Positions 16,865-25,998 are shown, counted from the first letter of the stretch. The stretch: 64,000 nucleotides of DNA from Thermorudis peleae (GCF_000744775.1 NZ_JQMP01000003.1:124001-188000), one strand, 5' to 3'. Translations and numbers: made by a program. Notes: generated from the sequence alone by a model not told the origin.

Positions 16865-19800
16865 ATGCCGACCGTCATGACCGCCAAGCCGGCCACCGCC
16901 CTGCAACTCGACCACCTCGGGCATGTCCGCGATGTCAGCGGGCCGCTGCTCGCTGGGCTGGACGGGCCTGCCCTGCTTGGCCAGCCGATCACGGCCGCCC
17001 TCGACCCAGCCAGCCTTGACGACGCCACGGCCTTGCTCGATGCCGCCCACGCTGGCCAGCCGGCCTGGGCTGTCCTGCGCTTCCGCACCGGCCTGCTCTG
17101 CGACGTCGTCAGCACGCCGCTGTTCACGCCCGACGGCCCGGCCGGCGCGTGGTGGACGCTCCGCCCACACGCCGAGCGGCACGGCCCGGCGGCACTCCTC
17201 GTCCAGCACCTGTTGACGCTCTGCAGCAACCTGCCGGGGGTCGCCACCTACCTACTCCACCTGCGCCCGCCCCGGCGCGTGCTCGCCGCGTCGCCCAAGC
17301 TCGCCGACTGGCTTGGCCAGCCGCTCGAGGCGCTCGCTGACCCGCACGCCTGGTCGCGCCTCGTCCACCCCGACGACCTGCCCCGCCTCGTCGAGACCGG
17401 CTGGCAGACCGTGCAGGCCGCAACGCCGTTCGACCAGCGCTACCGCCTGCTGCCGGCCGACGGCATGCCGCGGCTGGTGCGCGAACTCGCCGTGACGCTC
17501 CCCGGCGACGACGGCGAGCCTGGCCTGTGGTGGGGCGTCCTGATCGACCAGTCGGCCAGCAGCCTGCTCACCTTCGCGACGGCCACCACGCCCGAAACGT
17601 TGCTCGACCTGATTCCGACCGGCCTGCTGGCGAGCGACACTACCGGGCAGGTGGTCGTGGCCAACCAGGCGTTCAGCCTGCTGCTCAACCTGCCAGCGCC
17701 CAGCGCTGTGCGCGGCCAGCCGCTCGCTGCCCTGGCCGACGCGCTGGCCAGCCGCTGCCTTGACCCCGCAGCCTTCCACACCTGGCTGGCCGCGCCGACC
17801 GCCGAGCCGGTGACCTTCCCCGGCACCGCTGGGCTGACGCTCGAGGCGCTGGCGCTGCCCAGCGGCATGGTCGTGCTGGCTCGCCCCGACACGACCGCCC
17901 CGGGCTGGCAGGCACTCGATACCCTCCTGGCCGAACTGCCGGTCTCGCTCTTCGTCGCCCTCGGCCTGCCCGGATCCGGCAGCGACGCCCTGCGCCTGCT
18001 CTACCTGAGCCCTTATGCCGCGCGCCAGCTCGGCCACGACGGGTCTGCCTGCCTCGACCCCACCGCCGTCGCGCAGGCGATCGACCCCGACGACCTCGCC
18101 CGGCTGGCGCGCGAGGTCGGACGCCCCACCGCGACTGCGACGCCGTACCAGACGGAGCTGCGCGTGCGCGGGCCGGACGGGCAGACGCGCTGGCTCGCGG
18201 TCGAGGCCGTGCACCTGCCGGGCCCGCTGCCACTCTGGATCGGCCGATTGAGCGACGTCACGACCGAACGAACAGCGCTGATGGCTCTGGCCGAACGCAC
18301 GGCCCTGCTCCACGGCATCATCACCGCCTCGCCCAATGCCTTGCTCTTTGTCGACCGTGAGCAGTGCATCCAACACGTCAACCCGGCCTTCTGCCAGCTG
18401 TTCGACCTGCCGAGCCCCGAGGCGGTCATCGGCCAGCGCTGGCCCGACCTGGCCGACGCACTCCGGTTCCGCTTCGCTGATCCCGCGGGCTTCGTCGCCG
18501 GCGTGGCCCAACGCCTCGCCGACGGCGTCACCGTGCGCAACGAGGAGCTGCGCCTGGCCGACGGCCGCATCCTCAGCCGCGACGTCATCCCTGTCGATGG
18601 CCCAACCGGACGCATCGGCACGCTCTGGCGTCACACGGACATCACCGCCCTGCGGCTGGCCGAAGCGCAACTGCGCGAACTGGTGATGCACCTGCCGGCC
18701 GCACTCGTCGTCGTCAGCACCGAGCGGCAGATCCTGCCCGATGGCACGCCCGCCTACCCCTCGCCGATCATCACCCCGCAGATCGAAGCGCTGACCGGCT
18801 ACACGCCCGCGGAATGGGACACGCCCGGCCATTGGTTCCGCAGCCTCCATCCCGACGACCGCGACTGGGTCGTCGCGACGATCAACGCAGCCCACGATAC
18901 CGACACGCCGGTTCGCATCGACTACCGGCTCGTGCGCAAGGACGGGCACGTCATCTGGGTGCGGCATGAAGAGACGTCGGGCTACCTGCCCGGCCTGCCC
19001 GGCCGCTGCCGCATCGCCTTGCTCTCGGACGTGACCGCCGAGAAACAGGCTGCAGAAGCGCTGCGCCAGGCCCGCGACCAGCTGCGCCAGCTCATCGAGC
19101 AACTGCCGGCGGCGCTCGTCGTCTTCCTGCCGGCGTCGAGCACGGCGGGAGACGGCCAGCCCGGCCTGCCGTCTGTGATCATGAACGCCCACGTCGCCGA
19201 GGTCACCGGCTACCCGCTCGAGGAGTGGAACCAGCCCGGCGCGTGGGAACGGGCCTTGCATCCCGACGACCGCGACTGGGTGGTGGCGACGGTGCGCGAG
19301 GCCGACGCTGCCCATGCCCCGCTGCGCATCGAATACCGCATCTGCACACCCGACGGCAGCGTCCGCTGGCTGCGCCACGAAGAGACGTCCGTCCGTCTGC
19401 CAGGTTATCCCGAGCCGATCCGGATCGCCCTGGCCTTCGACATCACCGACCAGAAAGCGACCGAGGCCGCGCTGCGCGAAGCCGAAGCCCGCTACCGCAC
19501 ACTCGTCGAGCAACTGCCAGCCGCGGTGCTCGTGACAGAGTGCCGGCCAACGACGCAGCCGGACGGTGTTCCCGGCTGGCGCGTGCGGTATCTGAGCCCG
19601 AAAGTCGCCGAGATCACCGGCTACACCTTCGAGGAAGTATGCAAGCCAGGCTCGTGGGCGCGGATGCTGCACCCGGACGACCGCGAGCGGGTGCTCCGCC
19701 AGTTCCTCGAAGCTGAGGAGCAGGAGCAGCCGTTTCACGCCGTCTACCGCATCATCCGCAAGGACGGGCGCATTGCCTGGATTCGCCACGAGGCGGTGCT

Positions 19801-22060
19801 GGTGCGCAGCAACGGCGGGCCGCCCGTTTGGCAAGAGCTGCTGCTCGACATCACGGCCGAGCGGGAAGCGGTCGACGCGCTGCGCGAGCTGCAGGCCCGC
19901 TACCGGCTGCTCCTCGAGACCGCGCCGGTCGTCGTCTACCTTGCGCCAGCGGCCGAGGTCGAGGCCACGACCTACGTCAGCCCACAGGTCGAGGCGCTGC
20001 TCGGCTACACGCCCGAGGAGTGGCTGGCGATGCCCCGCGCCTGGGTGCGCCACGTCCACCCCGACGACCTGCCGGCCGCCGTCGAGACGATTCACGCCGC
20101 CGCGGCCGCCGGCCAGCCGTTCACGATCACCTACCGCATGATCCGGCGCGACGGCCGCGTCATCTGGGTGCAAGACCGGGGCATGCCCCAGCGCGCGGCC
20201 GACGGCACGACGGTCATTCACGGCGTCATGTTCGACGTGACCGCCCAGAAGCAGGCGGAGGAGGCCTTGCGCGAGGCCGAAGCCCGCTACCGCACGCTCG
20301 TCGAGCAACTGCCGGGCGCGTTGATCGTGGCCGACGCCGAACCAGAATGGGATGCCAACGGCCTGCCACACTTCCACATGCACTACGTCAGCCCGCAGAT
20401 CGAAGCCGTCACCGGCTACACGCCCGAGGAGTGGATGGCATCTGGCCTCGCGATCAGCCGCCTGCACCCGAGCGACCGCGCCCGGGTGTTGCGCGCCATC
20501 GCCGAGCACACGGGCGGCAGCCCGCTGCACCTCGAGTACCGGCTGGTGCGCAAGGACGGGCGCGCTATCTGGGTGCGGCAGATCACGCACTGGGTGCCGC
20601 GCGACGGCGGCCGCGCCCTCCGCCACACCATGCTCTTCGACATCACGGCCGAGAAGGAGGCCGAACTTCAGCGGCAGACGATTGAGCAGCGCTACCGTCT
20701 GCTCGTCGAGCAGATCCCGGCCGCGCTCTTCCTCGCCGACGCCCGCGACCCCTTGCGCCTGCTCTACGTCAGCCCCTACATCGAGGCCGTCACCGGCTAC
20801 CCACCGGAAGCCTGGCAGGCCGAGGAAGGGCTGCTGGCTCAGATCATCCATCCGGCCGACCTGCCCCACTTCACCGCCGCCTGGAGCCAGGCCATCCAGA
20901 CCGGCGGCCGCTTCCAGTGCGAATTCCGCTTCCGCCACGCCCGCGGCCACGACGTCTGGGCCTACGGCGACGCCTTCCTCGTCCGCGACCAGCGGGGACT
21001 GCCGCTCTACTGGCACGGCCTGTTCCTCGACATCACCGAGCGCAAGCGCAGCGAGCAACTGCTGCTCGGGCAGTCGATGGTGCTGTCGCGGATCGTCCAG
21101 CAAGCGCCGCTGAGCGAAGTGCTCGAGGCGATCTGCCGGATCATCGAGTTGCAGCGGCCGGGCGTGCGCGCGAGCATCCTGCTGGTGGACGAGCACGGCC
21201 GGCTGCGGCACGGCGCGGCCCCAAGCCTGCCGCCGGACTACCTGCGAGCTATCGACGGCCTCGCCATCGCCCCGACCGGCAGCGGCACCTGTGGGCGGGC
21301 GGCCGCGATCGGCGAGCCGGTCGTCACTGCTGACATCGAGACTGACCCCAACTGGGCCGACTACCGGGAACTGGCGCGGCAATACGGCCTGCGCGCCTGC
21401 TGGTCGATGCCGGTGCGTTCGAGCGCGGGCCACGTGCTCGCCACCGTCGCCCTGTATGCCGGCGAGCCGCGCCAGCCCGACACCGACACCTGGCGGCTCC
21501 TGGAGCTGGCCGCCCAGCTCTGCGCCCTGGCCATCGAGCGCTGGCAGGCCGACGAGCAGCTACGCTTCCAGGCCCTCCACGATCCGCTGACCGGCCTCGC
21601 CAACCGCACACTCTTCTACGACCGGCTCGAGCACGCCATGGAACACGCCATCCGCGAGGGCCACGCGCTCGCCGTCGCCTTCATCGACCTCGACCGCTTT
21701 AAGGACGTCAACGACACCTATGGCCACCAGGCCGGCGACGAACTCCTCGTGACCATCGCCGAGCGCCTGCGCCGCAGCGTCCGGGCGAGCGACACGGTCG
21801 CCCGCTTCGCTGGCGACGAGTTCACGGTGCTGTTCGAACGGCTCGACGACCCCGCCGAGGTTCACCCGCTAGCCGAGCGGCTGCTGGACGCGCTGCGCCA
21901 GCCGATCCCGCTGAGCGTGGGGACGGTGCAGATCTCGGGGAGCATCGGCGTCGCCGTCAGCACGCCGCCGCACGACCGCGGCGACCTGCTGCTTGCCGCC
22001 GACCAAGCGCTCTACGCCGCCAAGCGAGGCGGGCGCAACCGGATTGTCCTTGCCCCCTAG
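16865..22060 (+). CDS. Giant soluble multi-PAS / GAF / GGDEF diguanylate cyclase
   Basis: A 1,731-aa cytosolic protein (no membrane segment seen). About eleven PAS-like modules run in tandem from residue 10 to 1400. The later ones (from about 640) are clear PAS_3 folds with repeated ...GYTPEEW...LHPDDR...YR..RKDGR..W and the linker ITAEKEAxxALREAEARYRTLVEQLPA, which forms coiled-coil signalling helices. A GAF domain follows (about 1405-1560), then GGDEF (1566-1731). The catalytic motif is AGDEF (1649-1653) and an inhibitory RxxD site (RASD, 1640-1643) lies five residues before it, so it should make cyclic di-GMP with product feedback. No EAL/HD-GYP. The start is uncertain: ATG at 16865 or 16877 are preferred over a TTG at 16733. 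Confidence 0.85.
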   Translation: MPTVMTAKPATALQLDHLGHVRDVSGPLLAGLDGPALLGQPITAALDPASLDDATALLDAAHAGQPAWAVLRFRTGLLCDVVSTPLFTPDGPAGAWWTLRPHAERHGPAALLVQHLLTLCSNLPGVATYLLHLRPPRRVLAASPKLADWLGQPLEALADPHAWSRLVHPDDLPRLVETGWQTVQAATPFDQRYRLLPADGMPRLVRELAVTLPGDDGEPGLWWGVLIDQSASSLLTFATATTPETLLDLIPTGLLASDTTGQVVVANQAFSLLLNLPAPSAVRGQPLAALADALASRCLDPAAFHTWLAAPTAEPVTFPGTAGLTLEALALPSGMVVLARPDTTAPGWQALDTLLAELPVSLFVALGLPGSGSDALRLLYLSPYAARQLGHDGSACLDPTAVAQAIDPDDLARLAREVGRPTATATPYQTELRVRGPDGQTRWLAVEAVHLPGPLPLWIGRLSDVTTERTALMALAERTALLHGIITASPNALLFVDREQCIQHVNPAFCQLFDLPSPEAVIGQRWPDLADALRFRFADPAGFVAGVAQRLADGVTVRNEELRLADGRILSRDVIPVDGPTGRIGTLWRHTDITALRLAEAQLRELVMHLPAALVVVSTERQILPDGTPAYPSPIITPQIEALTGYTPAEWDTPGHWFRSLHPDDRDWVVATINAAHDTDTPVRIDYRLVRKDGHVIWVRHEETSGYLPGLPGRCRIALLSDVTAEKQAAEALRQARDQLRQLIEQLPAALVVFLPASSTAGDGQPGLPSVIMNAHVAEVTGYPLEEWNQPGAWERALHPDDRDWVVATVREADAAHAPLRIEYRICTPDGSVRWLRHEETSVRLPGYPEPIRIALAFDITDQKATEAALREAEARYRTLVEQLPAAVLVTECRPTTQPDGVPGWRVRYLSPKVAEITGYTFEEVCKPGSWARMLHPDDRERVLRQFLEAEEQEQPFHAVYRIIRKDGRIAWIRHEAVLVRSNGGPPVWQELLLDITAEREAVDALRELQARYRLLLETAPVVVYLAPAAEVEATTYVSPQVEALLGYTPEEWLAMPRAWVRHVHPDDLPAAVETIHAAAAAGQPFTITYRMIRRDGRVIWVQDRGMPQRAADGTTVIHGVMFDVTAQKQAEEALREAEARYRTLVEQLPGALIVADAEPEWDANGLPHFHMHYVSPQIEAVTGYTPEEWMASGLAISRLHPSDRARVLRAIAEHTGGSPLHLEYRLVRKDGRAIWVRQITHWVPRDGGRALRHTMLFDITAEKEAELQRQTIEQRYRLLVEQIPAALFLADARDPLRLLYVSPYIEAVTGYPPEAWQAEEGLLAQIIHPADLPHFTAAWSQAIQTGGRFQCEFRFRHARGHDVWAYGDAFLVRDQRGLPLYWHGLFLDITERKRSEQLLLGQSMVLSRIVQQAPLSEVLEAICRIIELQRPGVRASILLVDEHGRLRHGAAPSLPPDYLRAIDGLAIAPTGSGTCGRAAAIGEPVVTADIETDPNWADYRELARQYGLRACWSMPVRSSAGHVLATVALYAGEPRQPDTDTWRLLELAAQLCALAIERWQADEQLRFQALHDPLTGLANRTLFYDRLEHAMEHAIREGHALAVAFIDLDRFKDVNDTYGHQAGDELLVTIAERLRRSVRASDTVARFAGDEFTVLFERLDDPAEVHPLAERLLDALRQPIPLSVGTVQISGSIGVAVSTPPHDRGDLLLAADQALYAAKRGGRNRIVLAP

Positions 22061-22116
22061 TGCCCGGAGCAGCCCCCTGGTATTCTTGGCCTAACACGGG
22101 AACGGAAGGACGAGTG

Positions 22117-22566
22117 ATGTCCGATTCCGACGCTGAGCTTGCCGCCCTGCTCGATCGTCTCCGCCACAGTCCCGCCTTGCGTGAAGCGCTGCTGCGTGCG
22201 CTGCTCTCGCCCAGCTGGCTCGGCCCGTCCGATGAACTGGAGGGACTGGCCCGCGCCCACGACCAGCTCGCGACGCGCGTGATTGCGCTGACGAGCCAGC
22301 TGCAGCGGCTGAAGGCGCGGCAGGACGGGGCGGACGCCGCCTTCCAGGGACTGGAGGAGGCGCTGGCTGATCTCGCGGCCGAAGCGCGCACCACGACCGA
22401 GCAACTCAAGCGGCTCAGCGACCGGGTCACGTTCCTGGCGGCGCGGCAAGAGCGGCACGAGGCACTGCTGGCAAGCCTGACCGAGCGCATCGAGCGGCTG
22501 GAAGTGCTGCTTGAGGCGGTGCTGCGCCAGCTGCGCCAGCCCGAGCACGGCTCCCACCCCCACTGA
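22117..22566 (+). CDS. Coiled-coil protein of unknown function
   Basis: A 149-aa protein. After an acidic start (MSDSDAELAALLDRLRHS) it is a long heptad-rich helix: LARAHDQLATRVIALTSQL, then TEQLKRLSDRVTFLAARQ and ERIERLEVLLEAVLRQL. I recognise no domain. It starts at ATG 22117 with GGAAGGA upstream, 57 bp after the diguanylate cyclase stop, so the two are probably one transcription unit and it might be a partner or scaffold for that protein. A frame starting at 22060 is rejected for lack of a ribosome site. Confidence 0.65.
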   Translation: MSDSDAELAALLDRLRHSPALREALLRALLSPSWLGPSDELEGLARAHDQLATRVIALTSQLQRLKARQDGADAAFQGLEEALADLAAEARTTTEQLKRLSDRVTFLAARQERHEALLASLTERIERLEVLLEAVLRQLRQPEHGSHPH

Positions 22567-22707
22567 GCGTTCTCGCCCACGGCGGCACGCCCTCCGCCCT
22601 GCCAGCGCCCTGCAACGCTCGCCCGATCGCCACGGCGACGGGCTCCGCCCCGGCGCTGGGCACTGCCGCCGGCGTCGCCGCCGAACGCACGCTGGGGCAC
22701 TGCGCGC

Positions 22708-23091
22708 TCAGTCGGCGGCTGCCGGCGCCGCCTCCACCGTCCGCTCGTAGCGCGCCGTCACCACCGTGTGCAGCCCACCCCGCACGTTGAAGTCCGCCAC
22801 CACCGTCAGCCGCCGCGGCTGCAGCACCCGCACCAGATCATCCAGAATCTGGTTCGTCACCGCCTCGTGGTAGTGCCCTTCGTTGCGAAACGACCAGAGA
22901 TAGCACTTGAGCGACTTCAGCTCCACAATCCAGCGGTCAGGCACATACCGGATCGTGAGCGTGGCAAAGTCCGGCTGCCCCGTCTTGGGACAGACGCAGG
23001 TGAACTCGCTCGTCGTGATCTCGATCTCGTAGTCCCGGTCCGGCTTGGGGTTGGGAATCGGCTCCAGCTCCTTGCTCGGCTGCGTCGGCAT
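22708..23091 (-). CDS. queF: NADPH-dependent 7-cyano-7-deazaguanine reductase
   Basis: A 127-aa unimodular QueF, which reduces preQ0 to preQ1 in queuosine biosynthesis with NADPH. The active-site Cys34 in [10 protein letters not shown] and Asp41 have the same seven-residue spacing as the catalytic Cys/Asp of the Bacillus enzyme. [24 protein letters not shown] is the QueF signature (E for purine binding, Lys/His for NADPH). It is a T-fold enzyme. No other queuosine gene is nearby. A -10 TATACT lies upstream at 23143-23148. Confidence 0.96.
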   Translation of the reverse strand: MPTQPSKELEPIPNPKPDRDYEIEITTSEFTCVCPKTGQPDFATLTIRYVPDRWIVELKSLKCYLWSFRNEGHYHEAVTNQILDDLVRVLQPRRLTVVADFNVRGGLHTVVTARYERTVEAAPAAAD

Positions 23092-23142
23092 CGTCCACGC
23101 CCTCCCAATCGCACGGCCTCTCCACGCCGACTACCTGGCCCG

Positions 23143-23148
23143 AGTATA
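23143..23148 (-). promoter_or_regulatory. Candidate -10 box for queF
   Basis: TATACT read on the minus strand, 52 bp before the start codon. A weak -35 (CTGGCG) lies 17-18 bp further upstream. Only the -10 is convincing. Confidence 0.4.
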
Positions 23149-23337
23149 GCCCGGCAGCGTGCATGCGCCAGGGCCAGGGGCACGGCCACACCCCTGCAGA
23201 TGACCAGCCCGCTCACCGCAGCCCAGCTGTGCAAGAGCGTCCACCGGGGCAGCCGACGGGCCACGTAGCCGCAGCCCCTGCGCCCGTGCCTGCCGCAGCT
23301 CACCCGCGGGGATCCGCCAGGGCCTGGCGCAGGATGA

Positions 23338-23370
23338 TGCTCCGGGGGCAGCGCACCTACCCCCGGAGCA
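23338..23370 (-). terminator. GC-rich hairpin after the CSLREA/beta-helix gene
   Basis: Arms TGCTCCGGGGG (23338-23348) and CCCCCGGAGCA (23360-23370) pair perfectly over 11 bp with an 11-nt loop. It starts 23 bp after the stop of the minus-strand gene at 23393. No T-run follows, so it may be a GC-type terminator or an RNA-stabilising 3' hairpin. Confidence 0.5.
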
Positions 23371-23392
23371 CGCGCGGACTGCCTCCCCGCCG

Positions 23393-25438
23393 CTACTGGA
23401 TCAGGAACGGCTGGGCCAGCGTGTTGTTGGCTTCGTTCAGCTCAACCACCCCATTCCCCCAGTCGGCCACCGCCACCAGGTACCCCTGCTGGTGCTGCGG
23501 CGCCCGCGGCAACGCCCGCACCGTCACCTGGCAGCTGGCCTCCTGGCCAACCCCAAGCGGCCCCACGCTGCAGGTGCCCAGCGCCAGGTCGTCGGCACTC
23601 GGCGTCGGGTCAGCCGAGAAGAGCAGGGCAACGGTGCTCGCCGGGGCGGGCGCCGTGCCCTGGTTGCGCACGGTCACCGTGGCCCGCAGCGGCCCACCGC
23701 GCGCTGCCCGCGGCCGGGCGTCGAGCGCGCTCACCACCAGGTCCGGCTTGGGCACTGGCGTCGGCGTCGGGGTGGGTGTTGAGGGCGTGGGTGTTGAGGG
23801 CGGCGTGGCAGACGAGCCGAGCTCACTCTCGTAGGCGCCAGCGTCGCACCGTGTCCCGGACGGGTTCGGCCGCGGCTGGCCCCGCTGGTCTTGCGTCACT
23901 GAACTGTTGGCCGAGTCGGTGCACTGCCCCGACGGCACAGCGGCGATGGCCGGTGAGCCGTTCAGCAGCGCATGCGTCGGGGTGGGGCCGCCGTTACTGG
24001 TCAGGCTCCCGAGCGTTGAGCGGAGGTTCGGGACGACGCTCACGCCGCTGCCACAGGAGGCATCGTCGGCCAGCACCGCACCAGCCGTCTGGACGGTTAG
24101 GCCCGTGCCACTCCCGTTGTCGAGCGGGCCACACTCGGGAACATTCGGGTCAGCCAACACGACGTTCTTGAGCCGGAACGTGCCATGGGGCGCTTCACCA
24201 ACGTCGAGCGCGGTCGGTCCACTGTTGTCAGCCAGGGTCACGAAGGCGAGAGAGGCCTGCGAGTTCGGACCAGACAGGTAGATCGCGCTCCCCTCGCCAT
24301 TCGAGACCGTATTGTGACTGATCGTCGAGTTGACCATTGAGAGACTCGCGTCAGAACAGCCGCCGAGAAAGATGGCGCCGCCCTCGTCGGCCGTATTGTC
24401 AGTGAATGTACTGCCGGAGACCTGGATGGAGCCGGATGCACTGTCGTGCGTCACAAGCGCGAGCGCGCCTCCCTCTTTATCAGCATGGTTCTGGGAGAAC
24501 GTCGAGTTGGTGACCGTGACCGGACCGGAAATCGCCCCGCCGTAACCAGCAGTCGTGTTCCCCTGGAACGTACTCTGGTCGACCGTCACCTGAGCGTGAC
24601 TCGTCGGATTGATCCAGATCGCCCCGCCGCCGGCAAAGAAGCAGAGGATGTTCGTGTCCGCTGCAAGCCCCTGGTTCTGGGTGAACGTTGAACCGGTGAT
24701 CTGCACCGTCGCCGATGTGCCCCCGGACGGCCAGACCCAGATCGCCCCGCCCGACCCGGCCTGATTGCCATCAAACTGCGAGTTCTGCACGATCAGCGTC
24801 GCTGGCTCATTATTATCAATGCCGATTGCCCCTTCGTCGAAAGCAGACGGGCCATTTTGGGTAAAGCGCGTGTTCTGGACGGTCACCGTCCCACCCGACG
24901 GGCCGATCAGGAGGGCCATCCCGAAATGCTGAAGCCGAGCGTTGCGGAGCGTGAACGTCGCCCCCGTGGGCTGCAGGCCAGGTGAGTTCGCTCCGCCGTC
25001 GAGGGTGAGGTCTTGCACGGTGACCGTGATGTCGCCAAATGCCCAGAGCCAATCCCCTTGTGGGTTGTTGTACTGGACGGTCGTCGCATTCAAGCCGGCG
25101 CCGGCAATGACCAGTCCACCGTCTTGAGAGGGGAAGGTCTCTGGTAAGGGGCTGGTCAGCGTATAGGTTCCAGCGGCGAGCGTGATCGTGTCGGGGTCGG
25201 TTGCCGATCCAGCGGGACATTCGTGGTAGGCTGCGTTGGTCGTTGCAGCGGTCACCGCTTCGACCAGTGAGCAGACGTTGTCGTTGGGATCATCAGCGAC
25301 TGCCCCAGCGGGAACCGTGTAGGTTGTGCCGGCGGCGCGGGCTGGCACGGCCCACAGCGTGGCCAGCCAGCCACAAGCAAGCAGCATGCTGAGGATCGCC
25401 CGCCCGACCCTCTGCGAACGCAGTCGACGTACTGGCAT
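23393..25438 (-). CDS. Secreted CSLREA-domain right-handed beta-helix protein with C-terminal CARDB domain
   Basis: A 681-aa exported protein. Signal peptide 1-35 (ILSMLLACGWLATLWAVPARA). Next is a CSLREA-type segment (DDPNDNVCSLVEAVTAA), common in Chloroflexota and Bacteroidota surface proteins. Residues 70-520 repeat short Thr/Asn/Gly strands with FTQN, STFQGN and GGAIW turns: a parallel beta-helix of the Pmp type. A Thr/Pro linker (about 540-560) leads to a CARDB-type adhesion domain (560-681; PDLVVSALDA, VTVRNQGTAPA, VVELNEANNT). Start ATG at 25438 has GAGGAGG upstream. Probably a cell-surface adhesin or sugar-binding protein; no catalytic residues were identified. Confidence 0.85.
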   Translation of the reverse strand: MPVRRLRSQRVGRAILSMLLACGWLATLWAVPARAAGTTYTVPAGAVADDPNDNVCSLVEAVTAATTNAAYHECPAGSATDPDTITLAAGTYTLTSPLPETFPSQDGGLVIAGAGLNATTVQYNNPQGDWLWAFGDITVTVQDLTLDGGANSPGLQPTGATFTLRNARLQHFGMALLIGPSGGTVTVQNTRFTQNGPSAFDEGAIGIDNNEPATLIVQNSQFDGNQAGSGGAIWVWPSGGTSATVQITGSTFTQNQGLAADTNILCFFAGGGAIWINPTSHAQVTVDQSTFQGNTTAGYGGAISGPVTVTNSTFSQNHADKEGGALALVTHDSASGSIQVSGSTFTDNTADEGGAIFLGGCSDASLSMVNSTISHNTVSNGEGSAIYLSGPNSQASLAFVTLADNSGPTALDVGEAPHGTFRLKNVVLADPNVPECGPLDNGSGTGLTVQTAGAVLADDASCGSGVSVVPNLRSTLGSLTSNGGPTPTHALLNGSPAIAAVPSGQCTDSANSSVTQDQRGQPRPNPSGTRCDAGAYESELGSSATPPSTPTPSTPTPTPTPVPKPDLVVSALDARPRAARGGPLRATVTVRNQGTAPAPASTVALLFSADPTPSADDLALGTCSVGPLGVGQEASCQVTVRALPRAPQHQQGYLVAVADWGNGVVELNEANNTLAQPFLIQ

Positions 25439-25625
25439 ACGCTACGCCTCCTCTCTCAGGCTATTCCCCAATCCGCTCCAGGCCCCGTGCCAGGCCGCCT
25501 GCTGACGAATACCGCCGGTCTCCCACGGCCCTCCTCTTCCCGGCAGCGTGCCACCGCCGCGCCGTCCAGCTAGGCACGGGCCGCTCGTTCACTCCTGGGC
25601 ATAGCCGAATGCGCGGGGAAAGGGA

Positions 25626-25677
25626 ATACGACAAAGCGCGTAGTCCCCGGGTGGAGGGACTACGCCTTTTGTCGTAT
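25626..25677. repeat. Long imperfect inverted repeat (hairpin 1)
   Basis: Arms of 22 nt at 25626-25647 and 25656-25677 match at 20 of 22 positions around an 8-nt loop. Both ends read ATACGACAAA / its complement TTTGTCGTAT. Its right arm contains TACGCCTTTTG, which is also exactly complementary to part of hairpin 2. Confidence 0.75.
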
Positions 25678-25692
25678 GCCAGGTGTACGTAC

Positions 25693-25712
25693 TACGCCAA
25701 AAGGCGTATTTT
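25693..25712 (+). terminator. Short hairpin with T-run (hairpin 2), candidate terminator/attenuator
   Basis: TACGCC (25693-25698) and GGCGTA (25703-25708) form a 6-bp stem with an AAAA loop, followed directly by TTTT. The stretch CAAAAGGCGTA (25698-25708) is the exact complement of 25661-25671 in hairpin 1, so the two hairpins exclude each other. Confidence 0.45.
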
Positions 25713-25889
25713 GTGTTGGAACCCGTCGTAATGTAGGAGATAGGGTGGCCTCGGCTGGGGCCGTTACCGGCTGCTCCGCGCTGTCAGGCTCGGCGCGCCC
25801 CTCGACAGAGGAGTAGTCTCGGTCGGTGCGCTCACGGGGCTGACAGATCGGCCCGCTTCAGGCATGATGCCGTAGCGGTCGGACGCGAC

Positions 25890-25969
25890 CTGTCCGGGGC
25901 TGGTTGCACGGTCAGCCCGAGCGCAGCGTTCCCGGTGGGGGAGGGCACGAGCTGTCCGGGGCTGGTTGC
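25890..25969 (+). repeat. 18-bp perfect direct repeat, period 62 bp
   Basis: CTGTCCGGGGCTGGTTGC occurs at 25890-25907 and 25952-25969, each followed a few bases later by CCGAGC. It lies directly upstream of the LLM oxidoreductase start (25999). It may be an iterated regulatory site or a small duplication. Confidence 0.7.
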
Positions 25970-25998
25970 GCCGCGGCCGAGCAGGAAAGGAGCAGACG

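Larger units (their letters stand above)
23092..23392. other. 301-bp intergenic region between queF and the beta-helix gene
   Basis: It contains the queF -10 box (23143-23148, minus) and the GC-rich hairpin at 23338-23370 that ends the upstream beta-helix gene. No coding frame with a ribosome site is visible. Confidence 0.5.
25439..25998. other. 560-bp divergent intergenic region with hairpins and a direct repeat
   Basis: It separates the beta-helix gene (minus) from the LLM oxidoreductase (plus). It holds two related hairpins (25626-25677 and 25693-25712) and an 18-bp direct repeat at 25890-25907 and 25952-25969. It is richer in A/T around 25600-25730 than the rest of the window. No protein frame with ribosome site is convincing. 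Possible roles are a leader with attenuation, a small RNA or a decayed mobile repeat. Confidence 0.6.

Noticed and set aside
17252-21433. Open frame of 1,393 codons on the minus strand opposite the multi-PAS gene
   Set aside because: It is an antisense shadow of biased GC-rich codons. It has no family match, no ribosome site, and the plus-strand frame shows clear PAS, GAF and GGDEF domains.
25736-25760. AGGGTGG string resembling part of a T-box leader
   Set aside because: The rest of the T-box sequence (ACCGCG) and the specifier stem are missing.
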